A stretch of 64,000 nucleotides of DNA from Xylogone sp. PMI_703. Taxonomy: Eukaryota; Ascomycota; Leotiomycetes. Numbering within the stretch: the first letter of the stretch is position 1; each line of letters opens with the position of its first letter. A program made the position numbers and the translations under genes. The stretch spans positions 3,410,001 through 3,474,000 of the forward strand of contig JAJTUQ010000005.1 of assembly GCA_021399445.1 (NCBI GenBank), in the 5' to 3' direction. The notes beneath the pieces are model-generated. The model saw only the letters and a list, made by a program, of their open reading frames with translations. It ran no database searches and was not told the origin of the DNA. Positions 24,961 to 35,582 of this stretch are shown here, one piece after another.

Positions 24961-26701
24961 TTCATCTTTCTTACCACAATCTAAGATTTAAGGTAAGTAC
25001 CGCAGCAACGCCCCCTTTCGACGATCTGGTGAGAAAAGTTATAAATGGACTTCTACGAGGACGTAGACAACGACGACGACAACGAGGCTTGATTACCAAA
25101 CCACGTGCAGCATGTTCTCTACTGGGCCGTATGGTAGTACAGCATATTCGCGCAAAGTACAGAGAAAGCATTCTTTCCCCCTCCCACCACTTTTCGCAAC
25201 CTTGATCCCCAATCTCGTCTACCCGATCCAACGCCTCACGCCATCCACGGCACATTTTTGAAATCTTCCCGAAAAGAGCAATCAAAGAAACAGAAGCAAC
25301 GCCCAAATCTTCGATCGATATTGCGTGGCATGCAGGCGTGGATGTATGCGTGTAAGTGGCATGCAAGGTAATAGATTGATTTTAACAAGGGGGCAGGAAA
25401 AAAGGTAAGCAGCCAAAGGGAAAAAAGGCACGGTAGCAGCAGTTGCTTCAGAAAAAGAACAGAAAAGCCACAGTACCATCGAAATCCTTTTCTCGGTATC
25501 GGGATAAAGGGAGAATTGCAGCAGCTGGGGGTCGCTTGTCTACTTTCCAGAAACTGTACAGCAGCGGCCAAGCACTTTCTTACACTCCCAATCTAAATCC
25601 CAAGCTCGCAATTAGGAATATTAATTAGTGATCAAGGTCCCAAAAGTCGGTTATTGGACAGGCAATCTATCTCCTGCGTCGTCTGTCATGGTCGATGTTA
25701 TAATCCTTTCTCGAACCAACCACGTGGAAGAGGGCATTCGCTGCGCTCGACATTACTTACCTACTCTTAAAGTTGGGTTGTATTATTATTATGCGCGTTT
25801 AGGTGGGTACGGCGACATCTTTTGTTGATCACTATTACATTTTCGCCATATACCACTTTAAATAGACAACGAGGTGGGTTTCGCGGCGTAAGTGCGACTG
25901 TAGAGTGCCTCAACAAAATTGCAATTACTCGGGTAGGATGTCAAACTACTATAATTCTAAGTGGGAGAGAAGAGTAGTCGGTCCTGGAATATTTCCGCGC
26001 TGGGTAAAACGCGCCGCCACAAAAGACGATTCAAGCCACTCTGCTACATAACGTTAAGTATTAACGATATTGCTCTACCGGTATTTGCCAACCACGGTAA
26101 CACGTTGCGAGCTGGCCAATAAGCGCTCTATTCCTCTTCTAGTGTTTCTTACAACGCCGTTTACCCTCCAGCCATTCAGAAGATCCAGCCTCAACTAGCC
26201 CAACCTCGCCGCATCCCTCGCCGCATCTCGGTTAGCATAGAGCCTAATCAGAGCCAAGCAACGCCGATGTTCCTGCGTCGGTGCTAATCTGCGAACGGAT
26301 TCCCGGACACACGGCACAGGGAGAGTAGTGGGATTACTACTGTACGACTCAGTATGCCAGCAGGCCAAGAGCCTGGATTAGATTGAATTGGATTGGATCT
26401 AAGCAACTTAAAGCGTGGCACAAATCTGGATCTAAGCAGTAGAAGAAACAATAATGCAACTGTGATACCGAGATCCTGGGGAGCAGCACACTCTAATGCA
26501 CGGGAGGGAGCTAGAAGATTCAAAGCAATGGCCGTACTCTAACTTACAGTGACAATATACGTAAACTTTGTCTATTATTATATCATCCAGTTACTGTATA
26601 CACTACCGTTGCATTTTACAGCAACTTTTACGACAAATAAAACAAAATGACATAAATAAGCAAGGAAACAAGCAAGAAAAAAAGAGGAACACAGTAGTAC
26701 C

Positions 26702-26723
26702 GTACCGTAGCATTGTACTGTAC
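26702..26723 (+). repeat. Copy 1 of a dispersed 22-bp repeat
   Basis: This 22-mer (starts GTACCGTAGCATT) is identical to 30980-31001. Both copies sit in DNA rich in CCGTA and CTGTAC motifs. Confidence 0.7.
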
Positions 26724-27093
26724 TGGTGGTACACAGACAATGCAGCCCTGCGCATTGATTCCAATCTTCCCCATGGTCTGAGCTTTTGCTTGTCGTGCAA
26801 AGTCAACGTACGGTAGGGAGGTACGGTACCGTAAATCCAACGTTTTCCATTATGGGTATTTTTTCACGAGAGGCCTACCATATGCGGAATCCGAATGTGC
26901 GAGGGAATATACGAAGAAAGACCCACAGCCCTCAGCCTCGTACCTGATGCGGATCATTGCGGATTTGGGGACCGAGCTCTCTTTTGCTGTTTTCGCCTAA
27001 TTAAGGCAAGGCTCTTTACCCCGAAGGGAAGACAAAGGAACAATACACGCGATGAGCCAGGGCTTGGCCGGAACTTTAGTAACTAACTGTACA

Positions 27094-27116
27094 GTAATAC
27101 AGTAATACTGTATTAC
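27094..27116. repeat. Palindrome in a CAGTAATAC-rich run
   Basis: GTAATACAGTA at 27094-27104 faces its reverse complement at 27105-27116, giving an 11-bp stem with essentially no loop. It is followed by a CAGTG tandem run to about 27133. Confidence 0.7.
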
Positions 27117-28706
27117 AGTGCAGTGCAGTGCAGCCAAGCAAGCGAGTATATTACTCTTTGTATTTCATAATTGATTTGAAATGGAATCTTTCCCAGCATG
27201 AAGAAAATCATGTTTATGACTTCCTCTCCACGTCTTGACTCGTCAAAATTTCCCCGTTTCTGGTTTTTTACTCTTACGGTATGGAGTAAATAGTGGTGTT
27301 AACCGGTAACAAGCTATTGTACAGTGGTTCGCTATATTAGCCGTGCTATAAACTAACTGTATTTACCACTCACGTCAGCGAAACCTCTTCTTCCTTGTCT
27401 TGGTACCAGCCTGGTAAAAAAAAAATAGTATTGCACCCACGCTCTATTTCCTAAAAAAAAAATGATCTATCATCATTTACAGAACACGGAGCACTGTGCT
27501 CCCTGATTTTTTTGGGGATGCGCGGCGGCCTCATAGGAGTAATATAACGATAATAAGCTAGCCCTTTGCTGTGGTAAGAACACTGGGGTTGGGTTAGGTT
27601 ATGTCGTTGATTGTTGCTTGATTACTTATCGGTCGAGGCTATGAGGTAATAGAAGTGCTAAAAATACCGATTCTTTGTGATTTTAGGTTAGGGTCTCACC
27701 GTTTCAGGTGGTCGTCCTAGAACGCCCTCACTTGGATGGTCTAAAAGTCGGAATCGGAGTCTGAGACTACCGGGAGCTAAGTCTGTACAACAGCGCGCAA
27801 CTGTAGTGCAGTATCAGGCAGAGAAGAGTACTGTGCAAGTGATGAGTTGTGTTGGTTGTTTTGGAATCATGTCCTCCGCCGCGGTGGTGGAGGAATAAGC
27901 CCGTTTCATCGGCATCGCTGCATACGGAATTTTGATTATGTTAAACTTTAATACCTGTGGTGTAATCACCAACTACAGAATAGTACTCAGGGCAAATCCT
28001 GTAAAACCTAGCAATTTGCAATACAGTAATCATTTAACTTCTTCTAATTCAAAACAATTACGTACGTAAATGGCGTAGCATTAACACAATATCATCAACC
28101 AGATCTGGGGAGCCCGGCGCTGTACATCATCCTAGACATCTAACACCTCCATCACATTGATTGCAAGTGTAACAACAATGCTACACTACAAGACGAGACT
28201 TGCATCAGCAACGAGCACAGCTCTGCAGGAAACAGACCCGGTACGCCGTATGGAACAGCGCCGAGCAACTTCCAGACCGGAAAGCTCAGACCAGCCACGC
28301 AAGCCCAACAGCTCTTAGCTACCAGGAATCACTTAGCTCCAATGAAGCAATCTATCTCAATGCTACCGTACTCTATTCTCACGCGAAAACACGCCGCGCG
28401 CGCGTTATGATGTTGTAATCGTCGGAATTAAAACGTATCAACCGCGGATCTAGACAGTGGCGCTGCTGCAGTTACAACTGCAACGATCCAAGCGTTTTGT
28501 TCTGCAGTAGGAGGAGAAGAGGTTATCCTTTGTAGGGTAAATGATGGGGCAGAAACCCTAAGACAAAGAAAGAATGTTGTTTAATTATGGGAACTGTTCC
28601 GTAGCTCGGGACTTGTAGTTAGTTCAAGTTGATGATGACGCTGCAGATAATCTCCCCGATGGACGAATACCCAAATTAGCAAAATCCCATTCACATCCGC
28701 TGTACG

Positions 28707-28738
28707 GATGTACCGATGTACCGATGTACCGATGTACA
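28707..28738 (+). repeat. GATGTACC octamer microsatellite
   Basis: Four consecutive copies of GATGTACC (the last one lacks its final base), preceded by a variant GTACG unit. A fragment of the motif (GGATGTAC) recurs near 29226. Confidence 0.85.
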
Positions 28739-30026
28739 ACCTAGGACCTACCACTTTGATTCTATTTTTCCTTTCAGCTTCGCACTCGATAACCAAATTG
28801 ATGCATCATCATTGAAGATCTCTTCCTTCTCGCAAGATGCCGGTTCGTTGGCCGCGCCGAATCTCATCGCTGCGGCTTCCGAGGGCATACGGTGCGGTGC
28901 GGTTGGGTAGATGGTGCTACCGCAGTGTAGTGCAGCGTTGGTGCGGTAGTGTATTCTAGCGCAGTAGAGCGCTGAATTAGCATTAGCATAGTAGCATAGC
29001 ACAGCAATACTGCAGCACAAGCTGCTAATTCCCGCTGCCGAGTTCCGTGAGCTACCGTGAGCTACCGGTAGCCTTTACGCTACCTTAGCCCTCTAAATCC
29101 TCGAATGCCGTCTACCAGACCGGACGCATTATCCCCCAACAGTAATTCCCATCGATCAACCTCAGCATTTCAATTCTGCCCTCCTTTAATTTCATATTCT
29201 CCATAGTTTTTCTGGATTTACTGTACGGATGTACTCTGATGACTATGCACTCTTTATATCCGCCACGATCCACTCCCGCCCCTGACGGAGACACTTCCAA
29301 TAGGCCCATAAGACAAGTCGATCAAGGTTGGTTCCATAAGCTTCCCGGAGATAAAATAACACATCAAAATCGATCTTCATGCATTTCATGATTTTTGCTG
29401 TCGGCATTTTGCGCAAAGCATCGCAGATCTCGGGTTTTTCCTCCGCGGTGTGGGCTCTTGCACCTGGAGATGATTATCCAGTCTGTTTTTTATGGGGAAA
29501 AAAAAAAGAAGCTTCGTAGTTCGTCGTAGCTCCCCCGACCCTGGTGATTTAAAGTGTGATACTGTCGATCTTTCTTTGTGTCTGTGTGGTCTCTGTTAGG
29601 TATTTGGCGGTCTCGGTTTCGGTTTTCCCGGGCATTGGGAAATGGGACAATTGTCGGATGAACCCCGCCGAGTTTCTTTTTTTACTGTATTATGCCGGGT
29701 ATTCCTGGGAGGGAGATTCCTGGGAAGTATGCATGCACTGTACAGTATTGTACTATAGTGAGTGTATTTATGGCGTACTATAGTGTACCATATTGTAAGC
29801 AATCTATGTGTGCGGTGATGCGGTGATGAAATGAACTTGTGATGCACTCGAATAAGACCGCGACCTTGAAACATGCCATGACCTTGGCCTTGAACCTTGA
29901 TCGACTGTTCCGACTCATGACTGTGTGCGACAGTAAGCCTTGTATAATGCTGTACTGTATGTTGCTCTGGTTCTCTCCCGAGTGGGATGTATACTATCTG
30001 GGGAGCATGGCGCATGGGTGTATGAG

Positions 30027-30052
30027 GTACTGTACTGTACTGTACTGTATTG
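30027..30052 (+). repeat. TACTG pentamer tandem repeat
   Basis: Four perfect TACTG units at 30028-30047 followed by a TATTG variant. Similar CTGTACTG runs occur near 26716, 30995 and 32090. Confidence 0.85.
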
Positions 30053-30475
30053 AAGCTGATATGCGGCATGATGATGCACTGTATGCGACATTGGATGTTG
30101 GCTCCCACCAGTTCCGGCACCGTGTCAGAGTGAATTCTCCGCTACACAAGGATCGAGCTTGGGTAAGGTGGGATAGAAAACTTATGCTCACTGAATGAAC
30201 CATATTTTGCATCTTGGCGACTGAACAATCAGGCTCTGAGTGAGCACGTTTCTAAATTTGCGCGTCTCTTAGGCCTCTGTCTACCGACTAATAAGCCAGT
30301 ACGAGTAGCCCGCAACTCAGTAACTGTATCGAGTCAATAATAATACATCAGCCAGTTCACCCGTGGATTCAATTAAAATAAGAAACCCTTTGGTATTAGT
30401 GGCCTGCGCGGTTTCTGTGCATATGACATGGTGCAGCATAATCCGGTACTTGCTGTCAGGCTTTACGGCGGCTTT

Positions 30476-30496
30476 GCTCTGCTCTGCTCTGCTCTG
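30476..30496 (+). repeat. GCTCT pentamer tandem repeat
   Basis: Four perfect GCTCT units at 30476-30495. No gene context. Confidence 0.85.
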
Positions 30497-30979
30497 TGCT
30501 ATACTTTTCGCTTCTTACCTCGTGAGCTCTCTTTCTCTCTCTTGTCACATTCTTGCTAGAATGTCGTGTCAGCGAACTGCAGTAGACCCCAGGCTGCAGC
30601 ACAACAAGTAGCAGATACAGTGGTTGTAGGGGAGCATCTAGTGCCAAGCATCAGCACCTGCCCTTCCACCCGTGCGCTCCTGAGGCCCTCTGGTAGGTCT
30701 CACTGGGACAGCCCGCTGCCCCATCTTTCCTTTCCCCGCAAGCGGCCGATGGTTTTAAGGTGCTTCCCCAAAGCTACTGTACCGTATCTCGATCTCCCAC
30801 CTTTGGATGTTTCCTGGGGCGCAACGGGCAAGAAGTTTTCGTACCTGTACCGAGCCCCGGTACCTGAGGGCAGCGCACGCTAGATCACACCTCGCTTTCA
30901 TGCAAGCTGGATGCATGCGTCGTTGGGATTACTTGACGGTACCGCACTACCGTCATACTGGATAGTAGCATAGTCCACA

Positions 30980-31001
30980 GTACCGTAGCATTGTACTGTA
31001 C
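30980..31001 (+). repeat. Copy 2 of a dispersed 22-bp repeat
   Basis: Exact match to 26702-26723, on the same strand, about 4.3 kb away. The flanks differ apart from a further shared GTAGT nearby. Confidence 0.7.
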
Positions 31002-33889
31002 GGGAGTAGTGGTTGCCCACGCAATGCTATGCAGGCTTTACCAGATCACGGGCTACTGATGTGGGCGGGTTGAATGGATTGAGCAGCCCCGTTCTGCTGG
31101 CGGACTTTGCTTGCGGACTCCGCTTGTTCTTGGGCGCCCACCTGAAAGGCCTAAAATGCGCAGCAGATTACCGCAACAGGCATCTAAGGGACCCAGGTTT
31201 CCACCCCAAGCATCGTAGTTACTGTAGTATTCCTGTAATCTATGCTGAGGCATAGAATGGTCGACTCGAATAAGTAAAAATAATTTATAGCCTAGCTGAT
31301 GCTTCCGTGCACCTAAAGTAAAGCGACGATCCCGTTTGGAGTGCGAGGCCGCGGGATGGACGGAAGCCCGTTTTGGCATAGGGGATTTATGAAGATGTAC
31401 TCTGAAATGTACTGGTACCAACACCTGTCGTCGCTTGCTCGCTGGATTGTCTGGAGCCGAGTGCGAGAGGAAGAGAGCCACAGCACGACAGCGAAGGGTA
31501 GCAGGATCCAACAGAACCACGCGGCACAGCTACCAACACAACAACCAGCGCAAACCTGCATATCATCTCTTCCACTGTTTCCATTCATTCTGTGCAACTC
31601 TGTCGGACCGAGCAGGGCCGCTGCGCGATGGAAGGCTCCAGCGCGGCGCAGTATGCATTACTATATTTCATTTGCCAGAAGCAGCAGGAGGGGCTGGTGG
31701 TGGTTTGTATGTGCCTCAGTGATGAAGCCTGGGGCAGAGGGGGATGCTCAGTGGCTGAAAAGTTTAAGAGCATGAAGCATCAGCGTGAGCATCAGCATTG
31801 GGAGCGTCGTCGTCATGGAAGTGGTAGTGATGCTACGGTAGTGGTACTGGTGGGTGTGCTGTGGTGCGGTATTGTAGGAAGGTACCGCACCCGTACCCGT
31901 CCCATATATGACAAGTCACCCGCAAGCCTAATTCCGCGTGGGAATGGGCGCAGATGTACCGGGTGGCGCATGGGTCGTTGATTGGTCGGCTCGGACTTTT
32001 AGCGCGGGAGCTCCCTTCCTGCGCCTCCTGGGCTTGCTGGGCTGGAGCTCAGGCGTAGACACTGCACGCTTCTACGCAGTTGCTGCTACTGTACTGTACT
32101 GTATTGTGTTGTATTGGTAGTGTAGCAGGTGTGTAGCAGCTGTGCGGTCATGGCAGCGGTCCCAGTGCCGTATTCTCCGGATGCTGCTGTGCTATCATGG
32201 GTGATTGTTATATTGCTTAATGCGGGAGACCCGTAGACGAGCCCCAAAGAAGAGAAGGTTGGCGAGGTTGTCATCTAGAGGGAGAGGTAGAGCCACGGGA
32301 GTACGTTCAGCCGGTGCCGACATTAGTCACTGAGGCCAGATTCCACCATGCAATGCCCAGCGTGCTCGGCGAAATTAAGGTCAGAAAACGGGTTATTTAT
32401 TGCGAGTATTTCGTCCAACGACTACGGAGCTGAGAATAACCCTGAAGATAATTCCACAATTAGTCTTGGCTTGTGCTTGGAGAATGCGAAATCTTCATCT
32501 TCCATCTCCACTCATCGGAGCTCTACTGCCTACACGTAGCTGGCCAGGGCCGTCAAAAGAATTGAACTTTCGCGATGGAAGAGACGAAGAGGCTCACCAC
32601 CATCAAAAAAATCTCCGCAGCGGAAAAGACGTGCAGCAGGTAGAATCGAAAGGTATGGTATCAAAAACCCAAAACGCTGCAGCCTTCGACCATGACGACA
32701 CTACTGGCCAGAAGCACGCTGGCTGTGAAGGGGCTAGCTCCATAGCTCGACAGTATATATTTGGCACAGGGTGACGCTGCCCAGGACATAAGCATAAGAA
32801 AACGTGAGAGTGTAAGAGCGTAAGGCCGTAAGAGTGTCAGAGACAGAAAAGTGAGAGGCGTTGGAAACAAAAAAAGAGGCGTCGCCCAAACAGATCATTA
32901 ATTATTAATGTTATTATCGTTACTATTACCTGCGCCCTAACTGGGGCGTAGTGGGAATACCGTAAACTCCACGAGTCGCCCAGTCTTATTTTCCGTCTAG
33001 GTAACCAGCCAATCACCGGGTGCACGGTGCCGTAGGATTTGGGGCCAGCTTTGCCCTCACCAGCCTCGACAGTGCCATTGGGATGCGCAGGGGTTCCCAC
33101 CTCTTTTTACAAATCTTATGTTTATCCCAGGTTCAGGTCCGACGCTGCACAGGAGCTTGGGGACTGGGCTTGGGATGGTATGGGATAGAAGATACCGTAA
33201 TGCTCCCAAATCAGAAACATGGTCCTGGTATTAGCTCTTATTTTAGGACGGACACTGGCAACCCGCAATCTACGCCAATTACGCCCTCTACGCCTTCACT
33301 CCCCTCCAAGCACACAATTAACCCGTAATATACCACAAATCCACAGTACAGTAGAAACCAGGTCTCTTTTCCCCTGCCGCCCCAGCTGCCTCAGAGACGT
33401 GCGCACGCCTCAACTCTCGCTACGGCGGGTACGAAGACCCTCTTGCGCTGCTAGATGCACCAACTCACCACTCATGTCTGTTCCTCGGAACGACCGCCTG
33501 CAGCCCACCGGGTATCGAATGCGGGTGCTATTGAAAAACGATTTAATATAACATAAGTTGTTGAAAACGGTGCGCCGTGGTGGGGACGTGGGCGTTACGT
33601 GCCTGAGTCTAGAGGCGTGCGTGGTGTGAGTGCCATATGGCCCTTCTTCTTTCCCAGATCTCTCTAATTTTCTAGATGAGCCCTGGAACTACCGTACGTT
33701 ACGAGTACAGTCAGACGCACAAGTAGAGTAGCTCCCTGCGACCAGGACTCGATCCGTCTAGACAAGGTAGGCCAGGTAGGGTTCTGCGACTTGGCTCTTG
33801 CCACTACTGCGTTTGACTAAAGCTCTGCACCCTTGCGGCTGAGTGCAGCACTGGCCAGGCCATGTAGAAACCGGATGCATCAAGCTGCC

Positions 33890-33897
33890 TATATAAT
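33890..33897 (+). promoter_or_regulatory. Candidate TATA box of the bANK gene
   Basis: TATATAAT lies about 236 bp before the ATG at 34126 and about 317 bp before the alternative ATG at 34207. Position and sequence are compatible with a core promoter element. Confidence 0.35.
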
Positions 33898-34125
33898 CAA
33901 TGGCCCTGAGCCAGGGCTCAAATACATATCATGTGCGGGGGAGAAAAAACAGAAAGAGAACGGAATAGAATATATACATACTCGCAAAAGACAATAGAGA
34001 GCTCTCGGGATATTCAACCACCCATCCATATACTAACCGTGAAGCTGGAAAGTTATATGCTGCGCTAAGGCAGGTCCTTTCTGTCAACAACACGATCGAG
34101 CTGTCTCTCCAGGCCCTTCTCGTGC

Positions 34126-35582
34126 ATGACCACCGACGACTGTGTCCTTTGGACCTCATCTACCTTCAACGACCTTGTGCTAGAGCAAGCTTTACTTCAC
34201 TTCAACATGACTTTCACCGATAACCAGACTCAGAGGTTTCCCTGGGGTGACGTCGAGACGGTCGATACTACCACCACGGCCCCCACTGCCGCTTCTTCCC
34301 GTGCCGTGAGCGTCGAGAAGGACGAGGACTGGAGGAGTGTCAGGGACTCGACTCACCGAAGGAGAATCCAGAACCGTCTTGCACAACGAAACTACAGTGA
34401 GTCTTAGCTCTAGCTTTGTGAGAAAAACCAGTTCCCAGAAAATACTAAGTCTATAACCCTTACAGGAAAGAAGAGAAAGGACCAGCAAGAGCAGCAGCAG
34501 CGGTCTCAAGCTGCAGAGAATGCCTCACCATTCCTTCTCCCTACAGCAAATCCTGCAGCCACGCTCAATGATCCCCAGGCTACTCTTCCATTGAGGAGTA
34601 TAGAGAGCGCCGCCAATTCGCAACTACGGTACTTCTACGAGAAATCACCACCAGCCTTCTCTCCCCTCCCAGACCTCATCGGCACTCCCGAGTTCCAGCG
34701 TGACGTCCAATTCGCCATCCAGTTCCAGAAACCAAACTTCATGACCACTCTACCAGATACACCAGCTGACTCGCCACCTTTTGACCTCTCCAAGTCCCTC
34801 GAGAGCTACGACAATGGCATGCCTACCATCACCCTTGCTGAAATCGAGAATCCCGAAGGTCCCTCATCGGAAGATTCTTGGTCAGAGGTATGTAGCACAA
34901 GCTCCATTGAAGCTCTCATCAATTTTACCGTAAAAAAACCTGTCCAATCCCCCCAAGTCCACCGTTACAGAAATCACTAACATGCTATACCCCGCAGGAT
35001 GGACAAAACGCGGCACGCTCTGTGAAGTCCTACCAGAGCTCGATCTTACCGGGCCGCGAAGACCCGTCGAAAGCTACAGGTGGCCTCACTGCTCTGCAAT
35101 CTGCGGCATTCTTCGGCCACGACCATGTCGTGAGCTTGCTCCTCAACAAAGGTGCCGACATCGAGGGCGCAAACGCCACGGGACTAACTGCGCTACACAT
35201 CGCCGCCACCCAGGGCTGCCACAACACCGTGAAGCTACTCCTCAGCCGCGGCGCATGCCCTACGCCACGAGATCGGTATGGCAGAACGCCATTGCATCTT
35301 GCGGCCCAGTACGGACACAGCAGCACCGTGTGGGATCTGCTGGAGAACGGATCACATATGGAGGCAGTCGATCAGCGGGGGAGCACGGCGCTGCATGTCG
35401 CGGCTCACCATGGACGTCAGCCGGTCGTGCGACTGCTGCTGGAGCGCGGATCCAAGGTGAATGCCAAAGATTGCTCGGGTCGAACCGCATTACACAGAGC
35501 AGCAGAGAGAGGGCATGAGGCCGTGGTGAGACTCCTTCTGGAGAGGGGCGTGGACATCAATGCTAAGACTGAGGGAGGATAA
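34126..35582 (+). CDS. bANK-type regulator (bZIP basic region plus ankyrin repeats)
   Basis: Three exons (34126-34396, 34466-34887, 34998-35582) give 425 residues. A second ATG at 34207 would give 398. The first exon ends in a bZIP basic region, HRRRIQNRLAQRNYR, joined across the intron to KKRKDQQEQQQ. No leucine heptads follow, only Q-rich then Ser/Pro-rich sequence. Exon 3 encodes five ankyrin repeats (GLTALQSAAFFGH, GLTALHIAATQG, GRTPLHLAAQYG, GSTALHVAAHHG, GRTALHRAAERG) and ends shortly after. A basic region without a zipper plus C-terminal ankyrins is the bANK architecture, known from TOXE of Cochliobolus carbonum, which controls a secondary-metabolite cluster. No biosynthetic backbone gene lies within the window on either side, so a target cluster is not evident. 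It is likely a nuclear DNA-binding protein. Confidence 0.85.

Larger units (their letters stand above)
23449..34125. other. 10.7-kb gene-poor, repeat-flecked region
   Basis: No open frame here has a recognisable domain. The largest (165 codons, 23968-24465 plus; 174 codons, 29596-30120 minus) look like chance frames. The DNA is full of short CTGTAC/TACGG/GTACCG motifs, pentamer and octamer tandem repeats, near-palindromes and one 22-mer found twice (separate entries). The first few hundred bases are the RTA1-like promoter and the last few hundred the bANK gene promoter. It could contain non-coding transcripts or decayed elements. Confidence 0.55.

Noticed and set aside
29596..30120. 174-codon minus-strand frame
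   Set aside because: Runs through CTGTAC/TACTG repeat DNA, with repetitive low-information composition (HTVQYS-type strings).
33720..33770. Possible tRNA T-arm (CAGGACTCGATCC) on the minus strand
   Set aside because: The T-loop lacks the GTTCRA core and no matching acceptor or anticodon stem could be found.
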